The notes beneath the pieces are model-generated. The model searched no databases, was not told the DNA's origin, and was given only the letters and a program-made list of their open reading frames with translations. Both the position numbers and the translations under genes were made by a program. Shown piece by piece: positions 1 to 7,221 of a stretch of DNA of 35,522 bases. Each line of letters opens with the position of its first letter. Position 1 is the stretch's first letter. This stretch comes from a virus, in IMG/VR virus record IMGVR_UViG_3300032322_000365, positions 1-35,522 of that record; one strand, written 5' to 3'.

Positions 1-171
1 ATAGAAGATTCTCCAGATAGTGCTATGCGTATGCTTACCCTACTAGGTACAGTTATATACGCTAGTAGTATAGGAGAAGGCAAACAGTTTACAGATGAAA
101 TACAAGTAACAGCAGCAATGGAACAATTCGATACTAGCATTAAGGAAATATTAGATGAAGAATCCAAGTGA
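1..171 (+). CDS. C-terminal part of a hypothetical phage protein (truncated by the window edge)
   Basis: An open frame enters from the left edge in frame 1 and ends at a TGA at 169-171, giving the last 56 residues of a protein. The visible part is acidic, with a likely helix around LTLLGTVIYASS and an acidic end (EILDEESK). I recognise no family. Its last 17 bases overlap the next gene, which starts at the ATG at 155, so the two are probably cotranscribed and translationally coupled. Being an open tail it has no visible start, and its function cannot be judged from this fragment. Confidence 0.6.
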   Translation: MEDSPDSAMRMLTLLGTVIYASSIGEGKQFTDEIQVTAAMEQFDTSIKEILDEESK

Positions 172-436
172 TGTAGATGTAATTATAAAAGAACTAAGAA
201 AGATTCTACTTAAAAAGCAAGAAGACTATGGCCCATTAAATATATCTCACGCCCCAGGAGGGGCTATGAATGGGCTACGGGTCAGGATGCACGACAAGTT
301 AGCCAGGCTAAATAACCTAGTAGATAAAGGCAACACGCCCAACTTTGAGTCAATAGAAGATACTCTAATAGACCTAGCAAACTATGCTATAATAGGACTA
401 TTAGTACAAAGAGGACAATGGGAAGGTGCGGACTAA
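155..436 (+). CDS. DUF1599-like protein (nucleotide-modification-associated domain type)
   Basis: This 93-residue protein matches my memory of the DUF1599 family. It has an N-terminal helix with KKQEDYG, a central conserved segment (GLRVRMHDKLARLNNL) and a C-terminal helix SIEDTLIDLANYAIIG. The family is small, all-alpha and common in phages, and has been proposed to act in nucleotide metabolism or DNA base modification because of its gene neighbourhoods. The biochemical role is not settled. The length looks complete. The ATG overlaps the upstream gene by 17 bases and the stop lies three bases before the next ATG, so it sits inside an operon. Family assignment is fairly safe; function is inference. 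Confidence 0.75.
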   Translation: MKNPSDVDVIIKELRKILLKKQEDYGPLNISHAPGGAMNGLRVRMHDKLARLNNLVDKGNTPNFESIEDTLIDLANYAIIGLLVQRGQWEGAD

Positions 437-439
437 CCA

Positions 440-1102
440 ATGAGTGAGGCGTGGGTACAAGAGTATGATTTGCTTGTATCCTCGCTTGCCTCCGAATACT
501 ACAGAAGATATCCTATGCTTGATGTTGAGGATATCAGACAAACATTATGGATGTGGTTTGTTACCCATCCAGTTAAATATAAAGAATGGTCTAAGTTACC
601 AGCCAAAGATAAAGAAAAACTAATTGCTAAATCACTACGCAATGCAGCAATAACTTATTGTGAAAAAGAAAAATCTGCCAAGTCAGGCTATGAATTAGCC
701 GACCTTTATTATTATGATTCCTCAGTTGTTGAAGCATTCTTACCATCTATAATTGCAGGTAGTTATGAACTGCCTAATAAAATTAAAGACCTTAACTTTA
801 AGTTTGGTAAAGGTGAAGTTACAGACGGAAATAACTGGCTAGTATTACGGTCAGATATAGAAAAAGCATTCAATCAGTTGGCAGAGGCTAAACAAAATAT
901 TTTACGAATACGATTTACTGCAGATAACTATGAGTGGACTGCACTAGCAAAGGAATTAAATACATCTGCAGATGGTGCACGAATGCGAGTTACCCGTGCA
1001 GTTAATTCTTTAATCAGAATACTAGGTGGATGGCGTACCTATACGGATTCAGATACAGTAGAAACTAATTCAGAGGATAGTGATGACAGAGAAGAATCCT
1101 AA
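440..1102 (+). CDS. Sigma-factor-like / HTH DNA-binding protein
   Basis: A 220-residue protein built like a small sigma factor. Residues about 13-80 resemble region 2 (YYRRYP, then DVEDIRQTLWMWF and a basic helix ending NAAITYC). Residues about 145-195 form a region-4-like helix-turn-helix (QNILRIRF, then ALAKELNTSADGARMRVTRA). A linker of about 65 residues and an acidic tail separate and follow them. By family knowledge such proteins bind RNA polymerase and promoter DNA; here it could direct middle or late phage transcription. It lies four genes upstream of whiB, and WhiB proteins are known partners of the primary sigma factor. The start three bases after the previous stop is the only good one. 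An ordinary HTH regulator is the alternative. Confidence 0.65.
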   Translation: MSEAWVQEYDLLVSSLASEYYRRYPMLDVEDIRQTLWMWFVTHPVKYKEWSKLPAKDKEKLIAKSLRNAAITYCEKEKSAKSGYELADLYYYDSSVVEAFLPSIIAGSYELPNKIKDLNFKFGKGEVTDGNNWLVLRSDIEKAFNQLAEAKQNILRIRFTADNYEWTALAKELNTSADGARMRVTRAVNSLIRILGGWRTYTDSDTVETNSEDSDDREES

Positions 1103-1325
1103 AGAGATAAAAGATTTATTTAAAAAAGATTACAGCAAGGCAATGGACCTGCGTGGTAATCCAATAGGTGATTTTTGTTTATGTGGTTCAGAATTATTTA
1201 CTGCTATAGTAGCATTTGAAAATGGCGAGATAGCCTTTTACTTTTTAGATGGTGAGTGTGTAGACTGTGGCTCACTAGTTACCCTACCTACCCCCATAGA
1301 TGACATAGGAATGGATTGCGATTAA
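1080..1325 (+). CDS. Small zinc-ribbon-like protein (CxC...CxxC)
   Basis: An 81-residue protein with Cys33, Cys35, Cys60 and Cys63, a spacing that would suit one zinc site formed by two knuckles joined by a beta hairpin (the ELFTAIVAFENGEIAFYFL stretch between them). An N-terminal basic helix (KEIKDLFKKDY) precedes it. It overlaps the sigma-like gene by 23 bases; the start is either the GTG at 1080 or the ATG at 1083. The stop TAA shares its last base with the ATG of the next gene (TAATG). Such mini zinc ribbons are common in actinophages but without known function. Nucleic-acid or protein binding is a reasonable guess only. Confidence 0.7.
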   Translation: MMTEKNPKEIKDLFKKDYSKAMDLRGNPIGDFCLCGSELFTAIVAFENGEIAFYFLDGECVDCGSLVTLPTPIDDIGMDCD

Positions 1326-1465
1326 TGTGTTACCGTAATTTTGTTTGCCCATTATGTTCAAAGACTAGAAGTTTGTGGATATATCATAAAAGATATAACA
1401 AATATATAGTTAGATGTTTTTGTTATAGTCCAATGGAAGAAGTTTTATCTGATGCCTTACTATGA
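1325..1465 (+). CDS. 46-residue Cys-rich micro-protein, putative zinc knuckle
   Basis: A short frame starting at the ATG of a TAATG overlap. It encodes 46 residues with CPLC at residues 8-11 and CFC at 31-33, and basic, aromatic residues between them (YHKRYNKY). This is again a two-knuckle zinc-site arrangement, so it looks like a shortened relative of the gene before it. The stop (1463-1465) lies 14 bases inside the next gene, whose ATG is at 1452. The tight overlaps at both ends and the preserved Cys pairs support a real gene despite its size. No specific function can be named. Confidence 0.6.
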   Translation: MCYRNFVCPLCSKTRSLWIYHKRYNKYIVRCFCYSPMEEVLSDALL

Positions 1466-1613
1466 TTTTGAATGTAAGACTTGCAAACTAGTAGTAGAAA
1501 AAACCGACACTAATCCACCAGATTGTACCTCTTGCGGAAATTTAATGGTTCGTATATGGTCCTCCACACCAGTACATTTTAAGGGAACTGGCTTTTATTC
1601 AACAGGAGGATAA
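1452..1613 (+). CDS. FmdB-family zinc-ribbon protein
   Basis: A 53-residue protein with the hallmarks of the FmdB regulatory-protein family. It begins MPYYDFEC, with Cys8 and Cys11 in the first knuckle and Cys25 and Cys28 (CTSCG) in the second, followed by the conserved end VHFKGTGFYSTGG. The family is named for a putative regulator of formamidase/amidase genes, but small FmdB-like zinc ribbons are widespread in bacteria and phages and their role is mostly unknown. It overlaps both neighbours (14 bases before; TAATG after), so it is part of the coupled Cys-rich block that ends in whiB. The length matches short family members. Confidence 0.85.
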   Translation: MPYYDFECKTCKLVVEKTDTNPPDCTSCGNLMVRIWSSTPVHFKGTGFYSTGG

Positions 1614-1897
1614 TGTTATTTAGTGATACGCCAGCGTGTTCAGGACTTGATGTAGAACTATTCTTTACAGAAGAAAAAGGAAACTATAGTAACCTTGATT
1701 TTATAAAAAGAATGTGCAACACTTGCCCTGTACGAGTCGAATGCTTTGACTATGCAATCGAACACCTAGTCCACGGATTGTGGGCAGGTACTACTAAAGA
1801 TGAAAGGGATACATACAGAAGTAAACGTGGGATAGTTGGCAAGACAGTTGTCCCAGCCTCTGTATTTGATGATGTCTATTATAGTGAACTTGAGTAA
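1613..1897 (+). CDS. whiB: WhiB-like Fe-S transcriptional regulator
   Basis: A 94-residue WhiB-family protein. The four cluster ligands are visible as Cys9, Cys35, Cys38 and Cys44 (CNTCPVRVEC), followed by the family's Gly/Trp turn (HGLWAGTT, residues 54-61) and a Lys/Arg stretch (KDERDTYRSKR). WhiB proteins are confined to Actinobacteria and their phages. They hold a 4Fe-4S cluster and bind region 4 of the primary sigma factor; phage copies can repress or redirect host transcription (known for mycobacteriophage TM4 WhiB). The ATG comes from a TAATG overlap with the FmdB-like gene. This is the best host marker in the window. The C-terminal tail after about residue 74 is not conserved. Confidence 0.93.
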   Translation: MLFSDTPACSGLDVELFFTEEKGNYSNLDFIKRMCNTCPVRVECFDYAIEHLVHGLWAGTTKDERDTYRSKRGIVGKTVVPASVFDDVYYSELE

Positions 1898-2375
1898 AGA
1901 TGAAGTAAGAGTCTGCACTCTACTAGCAGTAGAGCGATGGCTAACTAAATTTGGTTCTAAAGATAAACCTAACTATGCACAAGGTAAAATAGATGGTAAG
2001 TTAGAGCCAGAAATAAATGCAAACATACGGGCTAATGTATGTGAGTGGGCAGTAGCAAAACAATATAATCTAGGTTGGAATACGCCTTGGTATCCTAATG
2101 CTTTACACGCTAAACGATATCCAATATCTGATGTAGGAAATAATTTAGAGGTTAGGTCTATCAGAACTCAAACTAGTATTGCTTTTTGGGGCAAGGATAG
2201 AGGAAAGATTATTATTGGAACTAAATGTTTAGATGCAGAATATTATTCTGAAGTAGAAATATATGGCTATATAAAGCCAGATGATTTTGCTAAGGAACAG
2301 TACTATGATAGTTATATAAATGGATGGCGTGTACCTATTACAGAATTTAAGGAGTATGATGTCAAAACTATCTGA
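1869..2375 (+). CDS. Hypothetical protein with a restriction-nuclease-like fold pattern
   Basis: About 168 residues from the ATG at 1869 (a second ATG is at 1872; a TTG at 1836 would add 11 residues but lies deep in whiB). A helix with ANVCEWAVAK is followed by DVGNNLEVRS, then strands GKIIIG and VEIYGYI. The order Glu-helix, Asp, Glu-x-Arg, strands resembles the PD-(D/E)XK nuclease fold, but the usual catalytic Lys is Arg here, so activity is uncertain. The start overlaps whiB by 29 bases, and its end overlaps the next nuclease-like gene by 17 bases. It may be a partner or degenerate relative of that protein. Fold assignment is inference from pattern only. Confidence 0.55.
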   Translation: MMSIIVNLSKDEVRVCTLLAVERWLTKFGSKDKPNYAQGKIDGKLEPEINANIRANVCEWAVAKQYNLGWNTPWYPNALHAKRYPISDVGNNLEVRSIRTQTSIAFWGKDRGKIIIGTKCLDAEYYSEVEIYGYIKPDDFAKEQYYDSYINGWRVPITEFKEYDVKTI

Positions 2376-2742
2376 CTTTGATTTAGATTTATCAGTTGGC
2401 CACGAAGGTGAGTCACTGGTTAATGAACTACTAACTAATGGTAAAACCATTGAGGTTAAGACAGACCTTAAGTGGAAAGATACTGGCAACTTATATATAG
2501 AAACAGTATGTTGGTCACACAATAACAACGAGTGGTATCCATCTGGCTTGTCATCAACTAAGGCTGAGTACTGGGCATTTGTTTTAGAAGGCAATGTATT
2601 TATAGTATTAACCGACACGCTTAGAAGAGCAGTTACCCTTTGGGGCCATCCTATTACCTGTAATATAGAACCTAACCCTTCAAAAGGCTATCTGATACGA
2701 CCAGATAAAATCCTCCAAGTGGCACAAGAGTTATCTAAGTAG
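2359..2742 (+). CDS. Small PD-(D/E)XK-type nuclease-like protein
   Basis: A 127-residue protein starting at the ATG at 2359, chosen because AAGGAG lies just upstream (2349-2354). Residues 14-25 (GHEGESLVNELL) form the first helix with Glu18. Residues 30-36 (TIEVKTD) carry the E-x-K signature, Glu32 and Lys34, and are followed by strands (GNLYIET) and a Trp-rich region (SSTKAEYWAFV). This matches small phage nucleases or resolvase-like proteins of the PD-(D/E)XK superfamily, which cut or process DNA using metal ions. It closes the left plus-strand operon; the terminator follows within 30 bases. Substrate unknown. A structural rather than catalytic role is possible. Confidence 0.65.
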   Translation: MSKLSDFDLDLSVGHEGESLVNELLTNGKTIEVKTDLKWKDTGNLYIETVCWSHNNNEWYPSGLSSTKAEYWAFVLEGNVFIVLTDTLRRAVTLWGHPITCNIEPNPSKGYLIRPDKILQVAQELSK

Positions 2743-2769
2743 CAGGGGAACTGCTTAGAAAACAAGAAA

Positions 2770-2807
2770 AGCCCCCGCTTTCTAGTATCTCTACTAGGGC
2801 GGGGGTT
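2770..2807. terminator. Bidirectional hairpin terminator between convergent operons
   Basis: A hairpin with a 7-bp GC arm (CCCCCGC at 2772-2778, GCGGGGG at 2799-2805), a 6-bp inner arm (CTAGTA/TACTAG at 2782-2787 and 2792-2797) and a 4-base loop. Read on the minus strand it is followed by a T-rich run (complement of 2761-2770), the classic intrinsic form. Read on the plus strand the tail is weaker (TTATT). It lies exactly between the plus-strand nuclease-like gene and the minus-strand holin gene, so it should stop both operons. A 14-base perfect palindrome (2824-2837) lies between it and the holin gene. Confidence 0.88.
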
Positions 2808-2849
2808 ATTCGTGTCTATAAACAGCCTTTAAAGGCTAATTAAAGGTAT

Positions 2850-3062
2850 TTATTTAGAGCCTAGACCGTATTCCTTTTCGGTCTTATCTGCCCATTTAGC
2901 CAATGGTGCGGCTACTGAACCGATTAGGATTGCATATTCTGGTGTGAGGTCAGCAGCCAGTGCTAGTCCCATTGTTACTGCTGATGCTAATACAGCACGA
3001 AGGTAAGACTTGACTGCAGCCTTTGTCTTCTTGCTCTTTAACTTAGCAATTAAATCTTTCAT
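2850..3062 (-). CDS. Holin-like small membrane protein
   Basis: Seventy residues from the ATG at 3062, preferred over a longer frame because GAAGGAG lies just upstream and the ATG overlaps the endolysin stop (ATGA). The protein has a basic N-terminus (KDLIAKLKSKKTKAAVKSYL), then one or two hydrophobic segments (residues about 24-37 and 42-57, with a turn at ADLTPEY), then a charged tail. The size, charge pattern and position directly after the endolysin gene fit a two-segment holin, which would form lesions in the host membrane and release the endolysin. It is the last gene of the late operon. Sequence alone cannot distinguish holin from antiholin. Confidence 0.7.
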   Translation of the reverse strand: MKDLIAKLKSKKTKAAVKSYLRAVLASAVTMGLALAADLTPEYAILIGSVAAPLAKWADKTEKEYGLGSK

Positions 3063-3508
3063 TTGTTCTCCTTCTTCGGTAAAGGCTTTGTTGCCGCTAC
3101 CACTTTGTTTATTGTTGTTGCTTTTCCCAGCCAAGGAAACCAAGGTGACGTATCGTTACCGCAGTTATCTTTGATGGAAATATGTAGGTGTTTATTATGT
3201 TGATTTACTCCAGTATATCTGGCTTCACCATTTTTGGCTGACCAAATCTTACCTTGAAATATTAAATACTTTACTCGTTTATCTGACTGTAATTTCTCAT
3301 AGATTTCAAAACAATCTATACCACCATTAGGGTCGTGAGTTAAGTCGGCTGCATACCCAGTATTATGGTCTGAGTTAGGACTCTGTTTTAGATGAGCAGC
3401 AGATGGAAGCAGACCATCGCTGGCTTTCTTGCGCTTCGGTCTTAACGCCGTCGCTTGGCGCAGTACAGCAATCGCAGCAGGTGTGGCTCTCTTGGCAACA
3501 GTTGTCAT
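3059..3508 (-). CDS. Endolysin, M15-family peptidase
   Basis: A 149-residue zinc peptidase of the M15 (D-Ala-D-Ala carboxypeptidase / endopeptidase) type. The signature is visible: SDHNTGYAADLT at residues 46-57 gives His48 and Asp55, and HLHIS at 107-111 gives His109, the three expected zinc ligands. The fold region covers about residues 30-112. The Lys-rich C-terminus (KPLPKKENK) may contact the wall or the membrane. The role is cleavage of peptidoglycan stem or cross-link peptides at lysis. No signal peptide is seen, so export would need a holin; holin-like genes lie on both sides. The ATG follows the methyltransferase stop directly, and the gene's stop overlaps the holin start. Confidence 0.88.
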   Translation of the reverse strand: MTTVAKRATPAAIAVLRQATALRPKRKKASDGLLPSAAHLKQSPNSDHNTGYAADLTHDPNGGIDCFEIYEKLQSDKRVKYLIFQGKIWSAKNGEARYTGVNQHNKHLHISIKDNCGNDTSPWFPWLGKATTINKVVAATKPLPKKENK

Positions 3509-4093
3509 TTACTTTTTCCTTATCCATACTTGCCATCCTTTACGTATTATTTCTATTTCATTCTTATGTTTTGCTAGCCAAGCATCTATTGCTGGCTTAG
3601 GGTTCTTATCAAATCCATCTGGATGGTTCCACTCATAGTCATCAAATGCCATAATGCCACCAGACTTAAGTAAGTCCCAAGATAAATTTGCATCTAAAGT
3701 AACTGATTCTGGTAGATGGTCACCATCAATATAAATAAAATCAAACTTAACTTCTCTATGTTCTTTTAACCAGTCACCACTAAATGCTTTATGTGATGCT
3801 ACCTCATTAGTATAAGGCTTTATCTGTTCTTTGTAGGCTTCTTGTATATCATCCCAGTCATATACTGACTCGTGAGGTAGGTTTCCACACCAAGGGTCTA
3901 TATCTACAAGTAATGATGTTGGGTCTGTAAGAATATTTTTTAGTAACCAAGCAGATGCGTTACCAGTAAAGACACCTATCTGTAAAAACTTAAGATTCTT
4001 TTTACCCTTGAACTCTGCTAGTCCATTCTCAAAGTCATCTACTGTTCCATTATCATAAAACCATTTAGGAAAGTTATCTGCTTTCATCCCCAC
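3509..4093 (-). CDS. SAM-dependent methyltransferase (class I, Methyltransf_24-like)
   Basis: A 194-residue Rossmann methyltransferase. Motif I is FLQIGVFTGNASAWLL (about residues 37-50). The motif II acid is in LLVDIDPWCG (Asp64/Asp66), and FDFIYIDGDH (about 117-126) is motif IV, followed by LLKSGGIMAFDDY. That IDGDH plus GG-I-AFDDY pattern is typical of Methyltransf_24 and TylF/macrocin-type O-methyltransferases, which often act on sugars. A DNA-methyltransferase catalytic motif (DPPY or PC) is absent, so base methylation is unlikely. The start is the GTG at 4093 or the ATG at 4087, both just after the holin-like gene. Together with two glycosyltransferases upstream it may modify a virion or surface glycan; substrate is inference. 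Confidence 0.82.
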   Translation of the reverse strand: MGMKADNFPKWFYDNGTVDDFENGLAEFKGKKNLKFLQIGVFTGNASAWLLKNILTDPTSLLVDIDPWCGNLPHESVYDWDDIQEAYKEQIKPYTNEVASHKAFSGDWLKEHREVKFDFIYIDGDHLPESVTLDANLSWDLLKSGGIMAFDDYEWNHPDGFDKNPKPAIDAWLAKHKNEIEIIRKGWQVWIRKK

Positions 4094-4099
4094 TACTTT

Positions 4100-4294
4100 C
4101 TACTTCTGTATTAAAATCTGGTAAAGCGTATCTACTTTTTGCTCTAACCTATTGACCTGGTCTTTGACACTTGAGCCACCATTAGGGCGAAGTTCAGATA
4201 AGTAGTGTTTAACTAAGTGTCTTACTGCTATCGCTAGTGTTCCAAGTAAAGTAGTTATGGCAACTGCCAGTGCAGCCCAGTCATTAGGTGTCAT
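4100..4294 (-). CDS. Single-pass membrane protein, possible holin
   Basis: Sixty-four residues: a short N-terminus (MTPNDW), one hydrophobic segment (about residues 8-26, LAVAITTLLGTLAIAV) running into a basic stretch (RHLVKHYLSELRP), then a C-terminal coiled-coil-like helix (VKDQVNRLEQKVDTLYQIL). One membrane segment plus a cytoplasmic coiled coil is a common design for actinophage holins or lysis accessory proteins. It lies two genes upstream of the endolysin and six bases after the large tail protein's stop. With the 70-residue protein at the operon's end, the phage has two lysis-type membrane proteins, so a holin/antiholin pair is possible. Assignment rests on topology and context, not on a named family. 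Confidence 0.65.
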   Translation of the reverse strand: MTPNDWAALAVAITTLLGTLAIAVRHLVKHYLSELRPNGGSSVKDQVNRLEQKVDTLYQILIQK

Positions 4295-4299
4295 AAGTA

Positions 4300-6492
4300 T
4301 TATACCGTTCTAATAGTTATCTCAATTACTCCGCCAAACCCATCAAATCTTTTATCAGGTGGGGTCATACGGGTAAATGAGATTTCTTCAACAACTACCT
4401 GACGACTTTCGCCAGTAGTAAGGTCTTGCCAGGTAACAACGTCGCCATTCTCTTCAACTCCTTCTAGTAGTTGTAGTCGTGCTAGTGCTTTACCTTCATA
4501 TCCAGATACCACATTGTATCTATCTGTTTCAATGTCAAAACAATAAACAGGAAACTTCATAACTCTTTGACGTGGTGTAGCAATAGTAGCCTTTGCTTGA
4601 TAGCCCTTAAATACTGGACCTTGGCTAGTAGTTGTAGCATCACGGTTAAGAACAAACTTGTAGGCTACATACTCTTGTGCTGTATCAGGGTTGTTAGTAC
4701 CAACCTCAACTGCAGTTACTCCTGCTTCGTAGGTAATATGGTCATACTCAACACCATCTTTATCTACAGTTTCAAGTACTAATGAACCTTTATTAAAGTC
4801 ACCACGAGCAAGTAAACGCTTAAAGTTTTTAGGCTCAAGGGTGCCATATCTAATATATCCTGTAGTTAGATAACCAGTAGACATCAATGTAGATTCTGCC
4901 TCTATGTACGAATAGCCAGGCTTGCCAACAAATCCAGTAGTTACTGCAGTAGATGCAATAGTTCCAGATGTAGTAGTTGTATATGTAATTGTATTTGTAG
5001 TTACTGAAGTGATAGTCCAGTTACCATCTAATGCTGCATCTACACCTATAACATATATGTAATCTCCAGCCACATAACCGTGTGCATTAGATGTAATAGT
5101 TGCAGTAGTACCAGTGCGTTCCTTATTGGTTACAGACTTTTGGTCAACTGCTTCTGTGCAAAATGCAAGTCTGTTTGTTTCTCCCAAAAATCCACAGGCT
5201 GTAGTATGAACTCCAGATACACCTGTATAATATAAATCATTAGCATAGGCAAAGCGCAAGGTTTCTATCTCATTACCAAGGTCAATGCGGATAACTCCTG
5301 GCTCACCATCTACGCTAGTTGCACACCATACGAATCTATCTCTGGCTGCAAAGTCATAGCAAGGTTGAGTAGTTTCTACAATTAGTGGGCCATAATTTAT
5401 AGAACCATCTTGGTCAGATACAGTTGCTGCACGAATTCCCTTATTGGTTCCTATCATCATATAACCTAGATAGTAATAAATCTTATGTATTACTTCACCA
5501 ACTGGCATCTCCGCAGCAGTAATGGCTGAGGTAAGACTAGGCATAGAACCAGATGTATTAAGGGTAAACTTAAATATAAATGATTGGATACCACTAAAGC
5601 CAGCGATATAAATAGCGGGACCTGATGCTGTAATAGAAGTAAAAATAATATCTGAATCTGAGTGTGTATATATAGCAGTAGGTAATGATGATGCTGAGGT
5701 AGAAAACTCATATATCTTATTATTAGCAGCCATAACAATACGGTCTTTAACGTATTCCATAGCAGCATTAGTTACTGTAATACCAGCAGCAGTAAACAAT
5801 ACTGTTTTAGAGGTAGATGCATCTCCAGTTAAAGGCTTTTTATTTACTTCTAGTTTTCCAGATGGGCCAGTGTCATTAGTTACCCAATAGGCATCAGTAC
5901 CATCATCACAGATTGCATATACCTTGTCATCTGAACCAGCATTAAAGTCAATGAAGTGAGTTTCTACGCCAGCAGTATCAATTTTATCTACATCATATCC
6001 ATCGTGTAGTAGTACACCGTTATTACTGCCCCATTTAATAGAGCGTAATTGTTGGAATGCACGACCATTAGATTCAACTGGGTATGTAGTTACGTGGCCA
6101 GTAGCAACATTTTTAAGTAATGTTACTTCACCCTTAGTCCAGACATTAACACCTTTACTATCTGTAAATCTATGGGAAACTGTCTCGCCAGCAGATGGGT
6201 CATAGAACTTAATACCTTCACCACCGTGAAATGATGACTGACTTCTAATCCACCAACCAGTAAGTGATTGCTCACCTGGTTCTGCTCCATTATCAAACTG
6301 GTCCTTCTTGTAAGGTGCAGTCTGTCTAATGTATGGACGTTGGTCATTTATGGCATAGAAGAATGGTTGTCCACCAACTGCTACATCATATGAGTCAGAT
6401 GTATTTTGCCAGTATTGAGATGTAGATACAATACCAACATCAACAGCAATTGCTTGTTCGGCACGACCTTCGGTAATATCACGACCTGCCAC
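4300..6492 (-). CDS. Large tail protein, probable beta-rich tail nozzle/hub component
   Basis: A 730-residue protein. Its central part (about 150-450) consists of repeated short strand-turn units (DDKVYAICDDGTDAYWVT, DRIVMAANNKIYEFS, GYMMIGTNKGIRAA, RFVWCATS) that look like beta-propeller blades. A small Thr-rich beta domain is inserted at about 455-520 (TGTTATITSNAHGYVAGDYI onward). The C-terminal third is again beta-rich. Propeller-like nozzle proteins close the tail of several podoviruses, so a tail nozzle or hub is my best guess. The start is a GTG at 6492 preceded by AAGGAG. It sits between glycosyltransferase 2 and the holin-like gene. Another virion role, such as receptor binding, remains possible. 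Confidence 0.65.
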   Translation of the reverse strand: MAGRDITEGRAEQAIAVDVGIVSTSQYWQNTSDSYDVAVGGQPFFYAINDQRPYIRQTAPYKKDQFDNGAEPGEQSLTGWWIRSQSSFHGGEGIKFYDPSAGETVSHRFTDSKGVNVWTKGEVTLLKNVATGHVTTYPVESNGRAFQQLRSIKWGSNNGVLLHDGYDVDKIDTAGVETHFIDFNAGSDDKVYAICDDGTDAYWVTNDTGPSGKLEVNKKPLTGDASTSKTVLFTAAGITVTNAAMEYVKDRIVMAANNKIYEFSTSASSLPTAIYTHSDSDIIFTSITASGPAIYIAGFSGIQSFIFKFTLNTSGSMPSLTSAITAAEMPVGEVIHKIYYYLGYMMIGTNKGIRAATVSDQDGSINYGPLIVETTQPCYDFAARDRFVWCATSVDGEPGVIRIDLGNEIETLRFAYANDLYYTGVSGVHTTACGFLGETNRLAFCTEAVDQKSVTNKERTGTTATITSNAHGYVAGDYIYVIGVDAALDGNWTITSVTTNTITYTTTTSGTIASTAVTTGFVGKPGYSYIEAESTLMSTGYLTTGYIRYGTLEPKNFKRLLARGDFNKGSLVLETVDKDGVEYDHITYEAGVTAVEVGTNNPDTAQEYVAYKFVLNRDATTTSQGPVFKGYQAKATIATPRQRVMKFPVYCFDIETDRYNVVSGYEGKALARLQLLEGVEENGDVVTWQDLTTGESRQVVVEEISFTRMTPPDKRFDGFGGVIEITIRTV

Positions 6493-6504
6493 GTTGCTCC
6501 TTAA

Positions 6505-7206
6505 TTATTTTTGTTGGGTTTTTGAATTCCAATATAAAGCGTATAAGTCCATATCCCACACAGTAGTCTTCATATGCTTGGCTACTGCACCAGTATGTGC
6601 GTGTAATGAAATACCAGCAGTCTTACATTTGCGGAAGAAAGATATATCTTCTCCTACAAACTTATCATTCTTCTGGTCATTCTCGGCAAAGAAAGATACT
6701 TCATTGCCATACTTTTCACGTAGTTTAGTTACTACATCTCTATGCATAACTACAAATCCCATACCTGCCATATCAATTTTAAGTACTTGATTAGGTGGTA
6801 GTGGGTGATGATACTTAACTGTGTATTCATCTATGTCATCAAAGATAACTGGCATAAATACTGGCAGACTGCCATCTCTATCTTTGGCTATGAAATAAAT
6901 ACCACTTACCATTGGGTGGGTATCTTTATCAGCAGTATCGTGTAGTAGTTTCCATATATTCATATCTACTACTATGTCTGAATCTACCCATAACAACCAG
7001 TCAGTTTTAATCTTATCATACCAATGGTCTAATAAAGACTGTCTTTGTCTGGCTATCTGATTACCTTGTACCCTAATAGAACTAGCAATAGGCATACCAT
7101 TGTTAGCCCCAGCAAGGATTATAGATACTAACCCTTCAGTAAACTTACCGTCAGTAATGCCATTATCGCACCAGCCAATAGATACTGTTTCATTTGGTTT
7201 AATCAT
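6505..7206 (-). CDS. GT-A-type glycosyltransferase 2 (paralogue of the protein at 13645-14385)
   Basis: A 233-residue GT-A-fold glycosyltransferase. Visible signatures are QGNQIARQRQ (about 48-57), the metal-binding DSD in LLWVDSDIVV (Asp75/Asp77), the acceptor-side FVGEDISFF motif and HAHTGAVAKHMK near the C-terminus. By family knowledge DxD enzymes transfer a sugar from a nucleotide-sugar using Mn2+ or Mg2+. It shares all these motifs in order with glycosyltransferase 1, but the two differ widely in between, so it is an old duplication or two separate acquisitions. AAGGGGAC lies seven bases before the ATG. It sits between a DUF6065-like gene and the tail protein, so virion decoration is plausible. 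Sugar and acceptor are unknown. Confidence 0.85.
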   Translation of the reverse strand: MIKPNETVSIGWCDNGITDGKFTEGLVSIILAGANNGMPIASSIRVQGNQIARQRQSLLDHWYDKIKTDWLLWVDSDIVVDMNIWKLLHDTADKDTHPMVSGIYFIAKDRDGSLPVFMPVIFDDIDEYTVKYHHPLPPNQVLKIDMAGMGFVVMHRDVVTKLREKYGNEVSFFAENDQKNDKFVGEDISFFRKCKTAGISLHAHTGAVAKHMKTTVWDMDLYALYWNSKTQQK

Positions 7207-7221
7207 TTTGTCCCCTTGTGA

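Noticed and set aside
2229-2618. Minus-strand frame of 129 residues
   Set aside because: It lies opposite two well-supported plus-strand genes and has no ribosome site or family likeness.
3509-4093. DNA methyltransferase
   Set aside because: SAM motifs are present but the catalytic DPPY/NPPY or PC motifs are missing; the IDGDH pattern points to sugar or small-molecule O-methyltransferases.
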